This document shows, in pieces, positions 18,919-27,761 of a stretch of DNA of 64,000 nucleotides. Source of the DNA: Marinibaculum pumilum. GTDB lineage: Bacteria; Pseudomonadota; Alphaproteobacteria; Ferrovibrionales; Ferrovibrionaceae. The translations under genes and the position numbers were made by a program. The stretch lies in contig NZ_JBHRTR010000020.1 of NCBI RefSeq assembly GCF_042646425.1, positions 170,505-234,504 of the forward strand, in the 5' to 3' direction. The notes beneath the pieces were generated by a model. That model saw nothing but the letters and a program-made list of their open reading frames with translations. It was not told where the DNA came from and searched no databases. The number at the start of each line of letters is the position of its first letter. Positions within the stretch are counted from its first letter, which is position 1.

Positions 18919-19995
18919 TCAGTACGGTTCCAGCCGGGCTTCCGCCTGGCCGCCACGGAAGGCGGTCTCCACCACCTCGGTGAACGGGATCGCCACCTGG
19001 GCATCGCCGGCGGGCTGCACGAAACGGTCCAGGTCGGCCGGCGCCGGGGCCGGGGCGGCCTGGGCCGCGGCATAGGCGGCCTGGATGCCGGCATCCAGTT
19101 CGTCGCGCAGGGCGGCGAGTTCCGCCGCCGTGGCGCCCTGGTCCTGCAGCACGGATTCCAGCATCAGCAGCGGGTCGCGCAGGCGCCACTTCGCCACCTC
19201 CTCCGGCGGCCGGTAGCCCAGCGCATCGTCGCTCTCCGGGCCGACATGGCTGCAGGTGCGGTAGGTCAGCACCTCGCAGAACACCGGCCCGCCGCCGCCG
19301 CGGATGCCGTCGCAGAGCGGTCCCAGTCGCGCCAGCAGCTGCAGCGGATCGTTGCCGTCCATGACATGGACCGGCACGCCGAAGGCGCGGGCCCGGGTGG
19401 AGATCAGGTCCGGCGCGCCGCGATCGGCCAGGCCGGTATGGGCGGCATAGCCGTTGTTCTCGCACAGCACGAGCAGCGGCAGGCGATGCAGCGCGGCGAA
19501 GGACAGCACCTCGAAGCCGATGCCTTCGTCGAAGGCGCCGTCGCCGACGACGGACACCGTCAGCGCCGGCTCCTTGCGATAGGCCTGGGCGAAGGCATGG
19601 CCCAGCGCCAGGCCCACCGGGCCGCCGACGATCGCGCCGCTGTAGAACAGGCTGTCGTGATGGGCCAGTTCCATCGAGCCGCCCATGCCGCCATTGGCGC
19701 CGCTGGCCTTGCCGTGGAATTCCGCGATCATCGCCGCCAGCGGCGCGCCCTTGGCCAGGTAATAGCCATGGCTGCGATAGTGGGTATAGACCGCATCCTC
19801 GGGCCGCAGCAGCTCCGCCAGGGCAGCCGGCGCCGCCTCCTGGCCGATGCAGAAATGCATCGGGCAGCGCATCTCGTTCGCCTCGTGGTAGCGCGCCAGC
19901 AGGATCTCCTCCACCCGCCGGATCAGCAGCGCGGTGCGGTACAGCCGGCGGGCGGCGTCGGGTGCGTTGCCGCCGCTCTCCGCTGCCTCAGCCAT
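18919..19995 (-). CDS. ThDP-dependent dehydrogenase E1 alpha subunit, 358 aa
   Basis: Alpha subunit matching the neighbouring E1 beta. The ThDP/Mg site is clear: GDGAFDEGIGFEVLSFAALH followed by LPLLVLCENNGYAAHT, giving the GDG...NN motif. Also seen are HYRSHGYYLAKGAP, GGMGGSMEL and the TCSHVGPESDD segment, which occupies the place of the histidine-containing loop of E1 alpha proteins. It starts at 19995 and overlaps the end of the SDR gene by eight bases, so the two are translationally linked. Length fits a bacterial E1 alpha of the acetoin/branched-chain type. The substrate is not evident. Confidence 0.87.
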   Translation of the reverse strand: MAEAAESGGNAPDAARRLYRTALLIRRVEEILLARYHEANEMRCPMHFCIGQEAAPAALAELLRPEDAVYTHYRSHGYYLAKGAPLAAMIAEFHGKASGANGGMGGSMELAHHDSLFYSGAIVGGPVGLALGHAFAQAYRKEPALTVSVVGDGAFDEGIGFEVLSFAALHRLPLLVLCENNGYAAHTGLADRGAPDLISTRARAFGVPVHVMDGNDPLQLLARLGPLCDGIRGGGGPVFCEVLTYRTCSHVGPESDDALGYRPPEEVAKWRLRDPLLMLESVLQDQGATAAELAALRDELDAGIQAAYAAAQAAPAPAPADLDRFVQPAGDAQVAIPFTEVVETAFRGGQAEARLEPY

Positions 19996-20989
19996 GGGCG
20001 CGTCCCGGCCTGCGGCCGGGGGCCTCCGCCGCCTTTTCCATGCCGTCCTCTCCCTCTGGATGCTTCGCCGCGCCGGCAGTCGCCGCCGCCTGGCGCCGTG
20101 CGACGTATGTCCGGGACTGCGCCGATGTCAATGCTTCCCGCAGCGGATCGCCGGGCGGCAGGTGACGCAGGTTCACCCGCTCGCCACGATACAACTCCGA
20201 GCCCTCCAGCAACGGCAGGCTGTCCAGGAATTCCGGTTCCGCCCAGGGGTCGAAGCTGGCGCTGATCGTGCGGCCCGACAGGGCATGCGCCGCGTCGCCC
20301 AGCAGGAAGCGCGCACAGTCGACGACCAGCGACATCGGCACGCTGCCCTCCTTCAGCCGCGACAGGGTGAACTCGTAATAGTCGCGGCCCGCCTTTTCCG
20401 GCCCGGCCTTGATCGTCTCGCGGTGGATGTCGGTGGCGACGAAGCCCGGCGCCAGCGCCAGCGCGGCGATGCCCAGTGGCGCCAGTTCGCCGGCCGCCGT
20501 CTCCACCAGCCGGACGATGCCGGCCTTGGCGCTGCCATAGGCGGAGCAGCGCGGCAGCGGGGTGAAGGCGCCGCCGCCGGCCACTGCCAGGATCCGCGGC
20601 AGGTGGCCGTGCTGCAGCTGGGGCACCGCCGCCCGCGCCACCAGGTAGAAGCCGAACAGGTTGTTGGTGATCGCCCCCAGCCATTCCTGGGGGTCGGTCT
20701 CGTGGAACAGGCCGATCGGGCCGTAGACCCCGGCGCAATGGACCACTGCGTCCAGCCGTGGCCAGCGCTTCGCCAGCAGCGCGAACAGCGCCTCCACAGC
20801 CGCGGGGTCCGCCATGTCGCATGCATGAGCGATACAGCCCGACGCTGCATCGGGCGGAATCAGTTCATGCAGTAGCGCTTCCCGCCGGCCGGTCGCCGCC
20901 ACAACCTGACCATCGGCGATCAGGGCCTGGGTGATTGCCCGACCGATGCCGGAACCGGCCCCTGTGACCAGGATGTAGCGTGGCGTCAT
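19988..20989 (-). CDS. Short-chain dehydrogenase/reductase with C-terminal extension, 333 aa
   Basis: First gene of the five-gene sugar operon. A classical SDR Rossmann fold starts at residue 1: the cofactor motif TGAGSGIG near residue 9, VVHCAGVYGP, and YGSAK holding the catalytic Tyr and Lys. The serine normally about 13 residues before the Tyr is replaced by glycine in AVAGGGAF, as in some SDRs of polysaccharide clusters that carry a GGGA segment. After about residue 240 there is a longer tail than in a 250-residue SDR, ending in a low-complexity Ala/Arg/Gly region. The start is ATG 20989; upstream in-frame codons to 21088 lack a ribosome site. It may reduce or epimerise a keto-sugar, which is inference. 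Confidence 0.8.
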   Translation of the reverse strand: MTPRYILVTGAGSGIGRAITQALIADGQVVAATGRREALLHELIPPDAASGCIAHACDMADPAAVEALFALLAKRWPRLDAVVHCAGVYGPIGLFHETDPQEWLGAITNNLFGFYLVARAAVPQLQHGHLPRILAVAGGGAFTPLPRCSAYGSAKAGIVRLVETAAGELAPLGIAALALAPGFVATDIHRETIKAGPEKAGRDYYEFTLSRLKEGSVPMSLVVDCARFLLGDAAHALSGRTISASFDPWAEPEFLDSLPLLEGSELYRGERVNLRHLPPGDPLREALTSAQSRTYVARRQAAATAGAAKHPEGEDGMEKAAEAPGRRPGRAHG

Positions 20990-21261
20990 ACAAATACTCT
21001 TACGACCGGGTGCGGTCCGGCGCACACGCCTCGCCGGCTTCGCCCCGGACCGCGAAGGACCGGCAGGCCGGGCGGTCGACGGCGACACCGCGATTTATGG
21101 GGTGCAAGGCCGTCGAACCCGGCGCTCATGGCGGCCTGGCTCGGAATGGCCCAGACCGGACGGGTCCGGTCGGCGGACTGATGTTTTCTGGAGTACTACA
21201 ACATCCTGGAGGCGCAAGTCAGCAGCGATTCTACTCATAGAGACCTGTCGCTGTCCCCTGG

Positions 21262-22056
21262 TCAGCCTCCTGTCCCCTGTTCCTTCACCTGCACCTTTGA
21301 CAGAATATAGTGCCGGCCGTTCACACTGACTTCCGGCGGCCCGCCATGCTCCAAAGCATACATCATGCGCAGCATATGGGTGCCCAGGGTGACCCGGTCC
21401 CCCACCGCAGTATCGCCGCTCAGGGCCAGTGCGGCACCCTGCTCCTCCATCGACCGATTGCGGACAGGCGTCGAAGTCGACTGTCCGGGATAGACGAACC
21501 AGGACGGACAGAGTTCGTTCGGCCCGGCATGAACGCATTCCGGATCGGTCAGGTTGAGCTCGACCCCCAACTGGCCGACAAAGTAGTCGACGGCTTCGAT
21601 CACCAGCGGCCATTTCGGATCGTAGTCGTCGCCGGCAAGGATTCCCTCCGGCTTCACCTTGGGCATCCAGTCGAAGAACAGACGCCCGCCCAATTCGCCG
21701 GTATGCGCAAAACCGTCGATGTATACGAAGTCGAACATGCCGTCAGGGAATAGGTCGAGCGCCTGATCGAAGGTCATGCGCAGGAGCTTGAAATTGCTTT
21801 CCAGCCCGATTGCCTTCAACGCCGCTCGGTATTCGTCCACATCGTGATGATCGCCGTATCGGTCCACCCCGTACAGCTGGCTGAACTTCCCGCTCGCCAC
21901 CAGTCTTGCCGAGTAGACGCCGGCCGCTACGCCAAGCTCGATCCCGATATTGTCGGTGCCTGGCAGAAGCTGACAAATGCCGTATCGGTCCAAACCTTTG
22001 TGAATTCTCATGATGCCGCATCGCAGGAGTGGCGCCGCACGCCGATGCAAGTTCAT
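21262..22056 (-). CDS. Class I SAM-dependent methyltransferase (Methyltransf_24-like), 264 aa
   Basis: The SAM-binding motif IGIELGVAAGVYSA and the acidic FDFVYIDGFAHT, then ILAGDDYDPKW, are typical of small methyltransferases acting on sugars or small molecules. A beta-rich tail of about 70 residues follows. The start is uncertain. ATG 22056 is used here; ATG 22011 lies closest to the conserved core, and TTG 22080 has GGAGG immediately before it, too close to be ideal. It is divergent from the GT41 gene at 22266 and on the same strand as the SDR operon, 272 bp upstream of it. It may methylate the glycan made by the island. Confidence 0.75.
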   Translation of the reverse strand: MNLHRRAAPLLRCGIMRIHKGLDRYGICQLLPGTDNIGIELGVAAGVYSARLVASGKFSQLYGVDRYGDHHDVDEYRAALKAIGLESNFKLLRMTFDQALDLFPDGMFDFVYIDGFAHTGELGGRLFFDWMPKVKPEGILAGDDYDPKWPLVIEAVDYFVGQLGVELNLTDPECVHAGPNELCPSWFVYPGQSTSTPVRNRSMEEQGAALALSGDTAVGDRVTLGTHMLRMMYALEHGGPPEVSVNGRHYILSKVQVKEQGTGG

Positions 22057-22265
22057 ATGGCCGCGCGCTTGAAGGATCAACCTCCAGGGTTCAAGCCCGT
22101 GGATCCGCTCATCTGCTTCCTGGCCCCGGCGCCAGGTGCGAACCCTGGATCAAAGGCGCTGGCGGCGCGACTGCGCAGCTTTTCGCTTGAGCCGCGACCG
22201 CACAGAGGTCAGAACCACCGCAGGCGCCGATCGTCAGGCCAGTACCAAGCAACAGGATCCAGGTC

Positions 22266-24470
22266 TTGCAGCAATCCCTCGACCTCCCCTTGCCCGCAGC
22301 GCTCGTCGACCGGCTGGCCGCCGACCCGAACGACGGACAGGCCCTGCAGGCCCTGGCGGAACATCATGCGCGCACCGGCAGCGCGGGCCTGGCTCATGCC
22401 TGCCGGATCCGAGCGGCCGCCCTGGCGGACATGCCCGCGCGGCAGCAGGTGCAGCCGCCAGCCCCCGCATCGAACGCAGCCGCGCCGGAAGTCGGCCAGA
22501 CACTGCTTGCGCTTCGCGCAAGGGCGATCGGCCTGATCCAGGCAGGGGAAGGGAACCAGGCGCTCGAAATCCTGGATCAGGTGCTGGCGATGGCGCCCGA
22601 CGATTCCATCGCACTGAATGCCAGCGGCGCAGCGCTTCTTGGCAAGAAGGATTTCGCTGCGGCCGAGATGCGGCTGCTGAAGGCGGTCGAGGTCTGGCCC
22701 GCCAACGGCGAGGCCTGGACGAATATCGGTTACTTGCGCCAGCGGCAGCGGCGACCGCGAGAGGCGATCGCTGCGTATCGCGAGGCACTCAAACACCTGC
22801 CGGGCGAGGGACGGCTGCACAACAATATCGGGTCGGCACTGGAAGAACTCGACGAGATGGAGGAGGCGGCCGGGCATTTCGCGAAGGCCGTCGAGCTGCT
22901 GCCCGACAATGCCAATTCCTATAACAATCTGGGCCGCGCCAAACTGCGGCGCGGGGAGCTGGCGGAGGCCCGTCGGCTGCTGGCCAAGGCCATCGAGCTC
23001 CGCCCGGACGACGATGCCGGCGCCATGAACTGGGCGACCCTTCTGCTTGCGGAAATGCGGTACGAGGAGGCGGAGGCAGCGTTCCGCCGGGCGCTGAGCC
23101 TGAACCCCGAGCGTGCGGAGACATGGTCGAACCTCGGCAACCTGCTGAAGGACCAGGGCAACTACCAGGGTGCGTTCGAATGCCTGGAGCGGGCGCTGGA
23201 ACTCGACCCCGACATGGACCTGGCCATGTCGAACCTGATCTTCACCCGCGACTTCGACCCGACGGCAACGGTTGAGTCCCAGCAGGCGGAGCGTGCCGAA
23301 TGGGACCGGCGTTTCGGTGCGCGGCATCGCGATGCCATCCTGCCGCACCGGAACGACCCCGATCCCGACCGTCCGCTGGTCCTGGGCTACGTGTCCGCCG
23401 ACTTCAAGCGCCACTCCGCCGAGATCGCGTTCGGCCCGGTGCTGCGCAGCCACGACCGGTCGCAGTTCCGGCTGATCCTCTATTCGAACGTCGACCGGCC
23501 GGACCGGGTAACGGCGCAGTACCAGGAGATGGCGGAGGTCTATCACAATTGCCTGCGGATGACCGACGACGAGATGGCGGAGCAGATCCGTCGCGACGGG
23601 GTCGACGTGCTGATCGACCTGTCCGGCCATACCGCCGGCCACCGGCTGTCCGTCTTCGCGCGCAAGCCGGCGCCGGTGCAGGTCCATGCCTGGGGTCATG
23701 TCGGCACCGGCCTGCGCACGATCGACTACTACATGTCCGATCCGGTCCTGGTGCGGCCGGACGAGCGCCACTTCTATGCCGAAGAGGTCTTCGACCTGCC
23801 GGCGCCGATCTGCTACCTGGCGCCGGAGGAGTCACCGCCGGTGTCGCCGCCGCCGATCCAGTCCAACGGATTCGCCACCTTCGGCTGTTTCAACCGGATT
23901 TCCAAACTGTCCGCCCGGACGGCGGACTGCTGGGCGGACCTGCTGCGGCAACTGCCGGACAGCCGCCTGGTGCTGAAGGACCGGACCCTGGATGACGAGA
24001 CCCAGCGCGCGCGCGTCGCCGGCTGGTTCACCGGCCGCGGGATCGATGCCGGCCGGCTGACCCTGCTGCCTGGCAGCGGGCATCTGGAACATATGGCCGC
24101 CTATGCGCAGATCGACATCGCGCTGGATCCTTTCCCGCAGGGCGGCGGCATCACCACCTGCGAGGCCCTGTGGATGGGCGTGCCGGTGGTCGCGCTGATG
24201 GGACAGGTGCCGTCCAGCCGCATCGCCTCCGCGATCGTCGCAAATGTCGGCCTGCCGGAACTGGTCGCGGAGAGTCGCGACAGCTATGTCGCAAAGGCGA
24301 TCGGCCTGGCACGGGATCCGGCCCGGCTGCTCACCCTGCGACACCAGCTTCGCGACGTGATCGCCCGGGCACCGATCGGCAACACGGTGGCCTATACCCG
24401 CGCCGTAGAAGCGGCCTACCGGACCTTCTGGCAGCGGTGGTGCGCCGGCCAGGGGCGGCCGCGCGGCTGA
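22266..24470 (+). CDS. TPR-rich GT41 (OGT/SPINDLY-like) glycosyltransferase, 734 aa
   Basis: The longest GT41 paralog. After an N-terminal segment of about 75 residues come about seven TPRs (80-335), a MSNLIFTRDFDP linker, and the catalytic region: SADFKRHS with His383, IDLSGHTAGHRL, KPAPVQVHAWGH, FNRISK and GGGITTCEALWMGVP. The most 5' usable start is TTG 22266, with AGGATCCAGG just before it. The frame continues to the stop at 24470, and the next GT41 gene begins 13 bp later, so the two form an operon. The HAWGHVGTGLRTIDYY segment differs from the ATSTGL version of the others, which may reflect another donor sugar or acceptor. Confidence 0.86.
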   Translation: MQQSLDLPLPAALVDRLAADPNDGQALQALAEHHARTGSAGLAHACRIRAAALADMPARQQVQPPAPASNAAAPEVGQTLLALRARAIGLIQAGEGNQALEILDQVLAMAPDDSIALNASGAALLGKKDFAAAEMRLLKAVEVWPANGEAWTNIGYLRQRQRRPREAIAAYREALKHLPGEGRLHNNIGSALEELDEMEEAAGHFAKAVELLPDNANSYNNLGRAKLRRGELAEARRLLAKAIELRPDDDAGAMNWATLLLAEMRYEEAEAAFRRALSLNPERAETWSNLGNLLKDQGNYQGAFECLERALELDPDMDLAMSNLIFTRDFDPTATVESQQAERAEWDRRFGARHRDAILPHRNDPDPDRPLVLGYVSADFKRHSAEIAFGPVLRSHDRSQFRLILYSNVDRPDRVTAQYQEMAEVYHNCLRMTDDEMAEQIRRDGVDVLIDLSGHTAGHRLSVFARKPAPVQVHAWGHVGTGLRTIDYYMSDPVLVRPDERHFYAEEVFDLPAPICYLAPEESPPVSPPPIQSNGFATFGCFNRISKLSARTADCWADLLRQLPDSRLVLKDRTLDDETQRARVAGWFTGRGIDAGRLTLLPGSGHLEHMAAYAQIDIALDPFPQGGGITTCEALWMGVPVVALMGQVPSSRIASAIVANVGLPELVAESRDSYVAKAIGLARDPARLLTLRHQLRDVIARAPIGNTVAYTRAVEAAYRTFWQRWCAGQGRPRG

Positions 24471-24483
24471 ACGGAGGGCTGCC

Positions 24484-26448
24484 ATGGCGGATCTGCGGCT
24501 CTTCGATGCCGGTGCCAGTTCGGCGATGCCGCTGCCGGCACCGATGGATCCCGGCCAGGCCCTGCACCGGGCCACCCGGATGATCCTGGCCGGTCGGGTG
24601 GCCGAGGGCCGGGCCCTGCTGGAAGACCTGGTGACGCGACAACCGGCGATACCCGATGCTTGGAACAACCTGGCCAGCGCCCGCCGCACCCTGGGTGATG
24701 TCGAAGGCGCGCTGGCGGCGATCGCCAGGGCCGTCGCCCTGGCTCCGGAGCGGGCGGAGTTCCGCTACAACCACGGCAACGCCCTGCGCGCCGCCAACCG
24801 CGACAGCGAAGCTACAGAGGCGTACCGCGCCGCCATCGCCCGGCAGCCCGATCACAGCATGGCGTGGAACGGCCTCGGGCTCTGCCTGGCCGCCGATCGC
24901 GGCCTTGCCGCGGCGCAGCGCCTCAGCGGCGCCGGTCGCGCCTATCGCCGGGCCCTTGTCGCCGATACCGGCAACGGCAAGGCCTGGAACAATCTGGGGG
25001 CCATCTACTACGAGGAAAACCTGCCCTATCGCGCGCTGGCCTGTCTGCGCCAGGCGGCGGCAGCCGATCCCGCCTTCGCGATGCCGTACAACAATATGGC
25101 GAACATCTACCGCGATATCGGCCGGATGGAGGACGCCTTTGGCTGCTTCCGGACCGCCCTGCGGCTGGACCCGGACTATCGCGACGCACATACCAATCTG
25201 ATCTTTTCGCTGGACTTCGATTCCAGCCAGACGACGGAACTGCAGCAGGCGGAACGGCGCCGCTGGGCGGAGCGGCACGCGGCCCTGCCCGCGCTGCCGG
25301 CGCGCCCCGGCCCGGACGACCCGCAGCGTCCGTTGCAGGTGGGATACATATCCGGGGACTTCAGGGTGCATTCGGCTGCCGCCACGTTCGCAGCACCGAT
25401 CCTGCACCATGATCGCGACCGTTTCCGCATCACCTGCTACTACACCGACACGGTGGAAGACCCGTCCACCGCGCGGTTCCGCGAGGCGGCGGATCGCTGG
25501 CGCGCGATCGGCAGCCTGTCCGACGAAGCGCTGGCGCAGCAGGTCCGCGCGGATGAGATCGACATCCTGGTCGACCTGTCCGGCCATACCAACGGCCACC
25601 GCCTCGGCGCATTCGCGCGGCGTCCGGCGCCGGTCCAGGTCACCGGCTGGGGTCACTGCACGGGCACAGGCATGGCCCAGATGGACGCCCTGCTTGTCGA
25701 TTCCGTTCTGGTGCCGCAGGACGAGCGTACGCTGTTCGCCGAACGGATCGTTGACCTGCCCTGCGCGCTGAGCTTCGAACCCTTCCAGACGCCTCCGGCA
25801 CCGGCGCCGGCGCAGGGCCACTGGCACGGCACCCTTCGGAGCGGGCCGGACGATGTCGTCTTCGGCGCACTTGGGCGGGGCGGCAAGGCAGGCCCGGACA
25901 GCATCCGGCTCTGGGCGCAGGTCCTGCAGGCGGTCCCCGGGAGCCGACTGTTCCTGAAGGACCGCCAGTACGAAGACCGGCTGCGGCGACGGGATATTCT
26001 GCACGGTTTCGCCGAGATGGGGATCGGCGCCGACCGTATCGCCTTTGGCGGCCGCACCGACTGGCGCGGGCACCTGTCCAGTTACTGGAACGTCGACATC
26101 GCCCTGGACACCACCCCGCAGGGTGGCGGCGTGACGACCCTGGAAGCGCTGTGGATGGGCGTGCCCATGATCACCCTCTACGGTCGCTTCCCCTCCAGCA
26201 GGATTGCGGCCTCGATCCTGTCCGCCTGCGGCAGGTCGGAATGGATCGCCCGGGACGAGGCCGGCTTTGCCGCCATCGCCCGCGACCTGGCGGCCAATGT
26301 GGCCAAGCTGCGGTCCGGCAGGGTCGCCCAGCGCGAGGCGCTGACCGGCATGCCGCCCTACGATCCGCCCGCCTATGCCCGTGCCGTTGAGGCGGCGTAC
26401 CGGACCCTGTGGAAGGAACACTGCACCCGCACGGCGGCGTCGCGCTGA
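24484..26448 (+). CDS. TPR-rich GT41 (OGT/SPINDLY-like) glycosyltransferase, 654 aa
   Basis: Second gene of the two-gene GT41 operon. GGAGGG ends six bases before ATG 24484. About six TPRs lie in residues 25-240, one stretched by an insertion around 140-150. Then come the HTNLIFSLDFD linker and the catalytic half: SGDFRVHS with His296, VDLSGHTNGHRL, RPAPVQVTGWGHCTGTGMAQ, and a divergent LGRGGK segment keeping the lysine but not the usual FNR. GGGVTTLEALWMGVPM follows. The 3' end is 14 bp from the convergent flavin hydroxylase. The changed FNR motif marks this copy as functionally shifted from 22266. Confidence 0.86.
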   Translation: MADLRLFDAGASSAMPLPAPMDPGQALHRATRMILAGRVAEGRALLEDLVTRQPAIPDAWNNLASARRTLGDVEGALAAIARAVALAPERAEFRYNHGNALRAANRDSEATEAYRAAIARQPDHSMAWNGLGLCLAADRGLAAAQRLSGAGRAYRRALVADTGNGKAWNNLGAIYYEENLPYRALACLRQAAAADPAFAMPYNNMANIYRDIGRMEDAFGCFRTALRLDPDYRDAHTNLIFSLDFDSSQTTELQQAERRRWAERHAALPALPARPGPDDPQRPLQVGYISGDFRVHSAAATFAAPILHHDRDRFRITCYYTDTVEDPSTARFREAADRWRAIGSLSDEALAQQVRADEIDILVDLSGHTNGHRLGAFARRPAPVQVTGWGHCTGTGMAQMDALLVDSVLVPQDERTLFAERIVDLPCALSFEPFQTPPAPAPAQGHWHGTLRSGPDDVVFGALGRGGKAGPDSIRLWAQVLQAVPGSRLFLKDRQYEDRLRRRDILHGFAEMGIGADRIAFGGRTDWRGHLSSYWNVDIALDTTPQGGGVTTLEALWMGVPMITLYGRFPSSRIAASILSACGRSEWIARDEAGFAAIARDLAANVAKLRSGRVAQREALTGMPPYDPPAYARAVEAAYRTLWKEHCTRTAASR

Positions 26449-26462
26449 GCCCGCCCCGGCCG

Positions 26463-27761
26463 TCAGCGGCCGAGGCCGAGCACCAGGTCGCCCATGGCGT
26501 GCCGCATCAGCAGCCGCTTCAGCGGCGGGACGCGATCGACCGCGGACAGGCCGAGGCTGCGGACCAGGCGCAGGCCCGGATCGTCATTGGAGAACAGCCG
26601 GTTCAGCCCGTCGGTGACAACTCCCATCAGCACCGTGTCGAAGCGCCGGCCGCCGGCATAGCGGCGCAGCACGTCCGGCGCGCCGGGGTCGAGGCCGAGG
26701 CCGAGCGGGCCGGCGAGTTCGTCCGCCAGCCGCGCCACGTCGCGCAGCCCGAGGTTGAGCCCCTGGCCGGCGATCGGATGGATGCCGTGGGCGGCGTCGC
26801 CGATCAGCGCCAGGCGCGGCGCCACCAGGTCACGGGCGATCTGGAAGGCGAGCGGATAGCTCCAGCGCGGCCCTTCCAGGCGCAGCGGGCCGAGATAGTC
26901 GCCGAAGCGGCGCGCCACCTCGCCCGCAAAGGCGGCGTCGTCCAGCGCCATGTAGGCCTCCACCGCCTCCTGCCGTTCCGTCCAGACGATGGAGGCCCGG
27001 TGCATCGGGGCCATGCCATCGTCGGCGTCGGTCAGCGGCAGGATGGCGAACGGGCCGCTGGGCAGGAAGCGTTCCTGGGCGATCCCGTCATGCGGCAGGC
27101 TGTGGCGCACCGTGCAGACGATGCCCGATTGCGGATAGTCCCAGCCCTGCACCTCGATCCCCGCCAGCGCGCGCATCGCGGAGGCACGGCCATCGGCGGC
27201 AATGCACAGGCGCGCGCGCAGCACCCGGCCATCCGCCATGTCCAGGTCGACATGGCTGCCGCCGGCCGCGCCGGGCCGGTAGCCGGCGACCGCCGCCGGC
27301 GCCACCAGGCGGATGCCGGGCAGATCGGCGGCGGTCCTGGCCAGCGCCATCCGCAGATGCCGGTTCTCGACCATCCGGCCGAGCGGTTCGCCTCCGCCGC
27401 CGGCGGCACCTTTGCGCTCCAGGTCACGGCAATCGTAGTGCAGGAAGAAGGGCGAGCCGCCGTCGGAGACCCGGATCTGCCGGATCTCCGCCGTCGGAGG
27501 CAGATGCTGCCAGACCCCCAGGGCCGTCAGGTAGCGGACATTGGCCTGCGCGATCGCCGAGGCGCGGCCGTCGAATTCCGGCTGCAGCTGGACCGAAGGC
27601 GCCATCCGGTCGACCACGGCCACGGACGCCCCGACCCGCGCCAGGGCCACCGCCATGGCAAGGCCGACCAGCCCGCCACCGACCACGGCGATATCGGCCC
27701 GCAATGCCGGCGCCGTCTGCGGCCCTGCCGGCCGCGGTCTGCCATCAACCTGCTCAGGCAT
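26463..27761 (-). CDS. UbiH/UbiF-family FAD-dependent ubiquinone-pathway hydroxylase, 432 aa
   Basis: Flavoprotein monooxygenase that adds a hydroxyl group to the ubiquinone ring precursor. The FAD-binding motif IAVVGGGLVGLAMAVALA is near residue 23, and the family hallmark GDAAHGIHPIAGQGLNLGLR is in the C-terminal third. Length fits. The start is ATG 27761, preceded by GGGAGG at six bases. This ribosome site and the first five codons lie inside a 107-bp tandem duplication. The frame could extend upstream to 27854, but only by reading through the duplicate. Which ring position it modifies (UbiH, UbiF, UbiI or the alphaproteobacterial UbiL type) cannot be told here. Confidence 0.88.
   Translation of the reverse strand: MPEQVDGRPRPAGPQTAPALRADIAVVGGGLVGLAMAVALARVGASVAVVDRMAPSVQLQPEFDGRASAIAQANVRYLTALGVWQHLPPTAEIRQIRVSDGGSPFFLHYDCRDLERKGAAGGGGEPLGRMVENRHLRMALARTAADLPGIRLVAPAAVAGYRPGAAGGSHVDLDMADGRVLRARLCIAADGRASAMRALAGIEVQGWDYPQSGIVCTVRHSLPHDGIAQERFLPSGPFAILPLTDADDGMAPMHRASIVWTERQEAVEAYMALDDAAFAGEVARRFGDYLGPLRLEGPRWSYPLAFQIARDLVAPRLALIGDAAHGIHPIAGQGLNLGLRDVARLADELAGPLGLGLDPGAPDVLRRYAGGRRFDTVLMGVVTDGLNRLFSNDDPGLRLVRSLGLSAVDRVPPLKRLLMRHAMGDLVLGLGR

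Noticed and set aside
17874..19995. E1 alpha/beta as the housekeeping pyruvate dehydrogenase
   Set aside because: No E2 or E3 genes adjoin, and translation is coupled with an SDR and sugar aminotransferases. It cannot be wholly excluded that a distant E2 is used.
22085..22155. tRNA-like GGTTCAAGCC / GCGAACCC segment
   Set aside because: Arms do not form a cloverleaf of proper spacing, there is no acceptor stem, and the region is the leader of two divergent genes.
1..26448. Flagellin glycosylation island
   Set aside because: GT41 and DegT genes can occur next to flagellin, but no flagellin, Maf or other flagellar gene is in the window. The only plausible local acceptor is the repeat protein.
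26463..27761. Hydroxylase as a pseudogene because of the duplication
   Set aside because: The reading frame from 27761 is intact with all FAD motifs and its own ribosome site; only the upstream copy is truncated.
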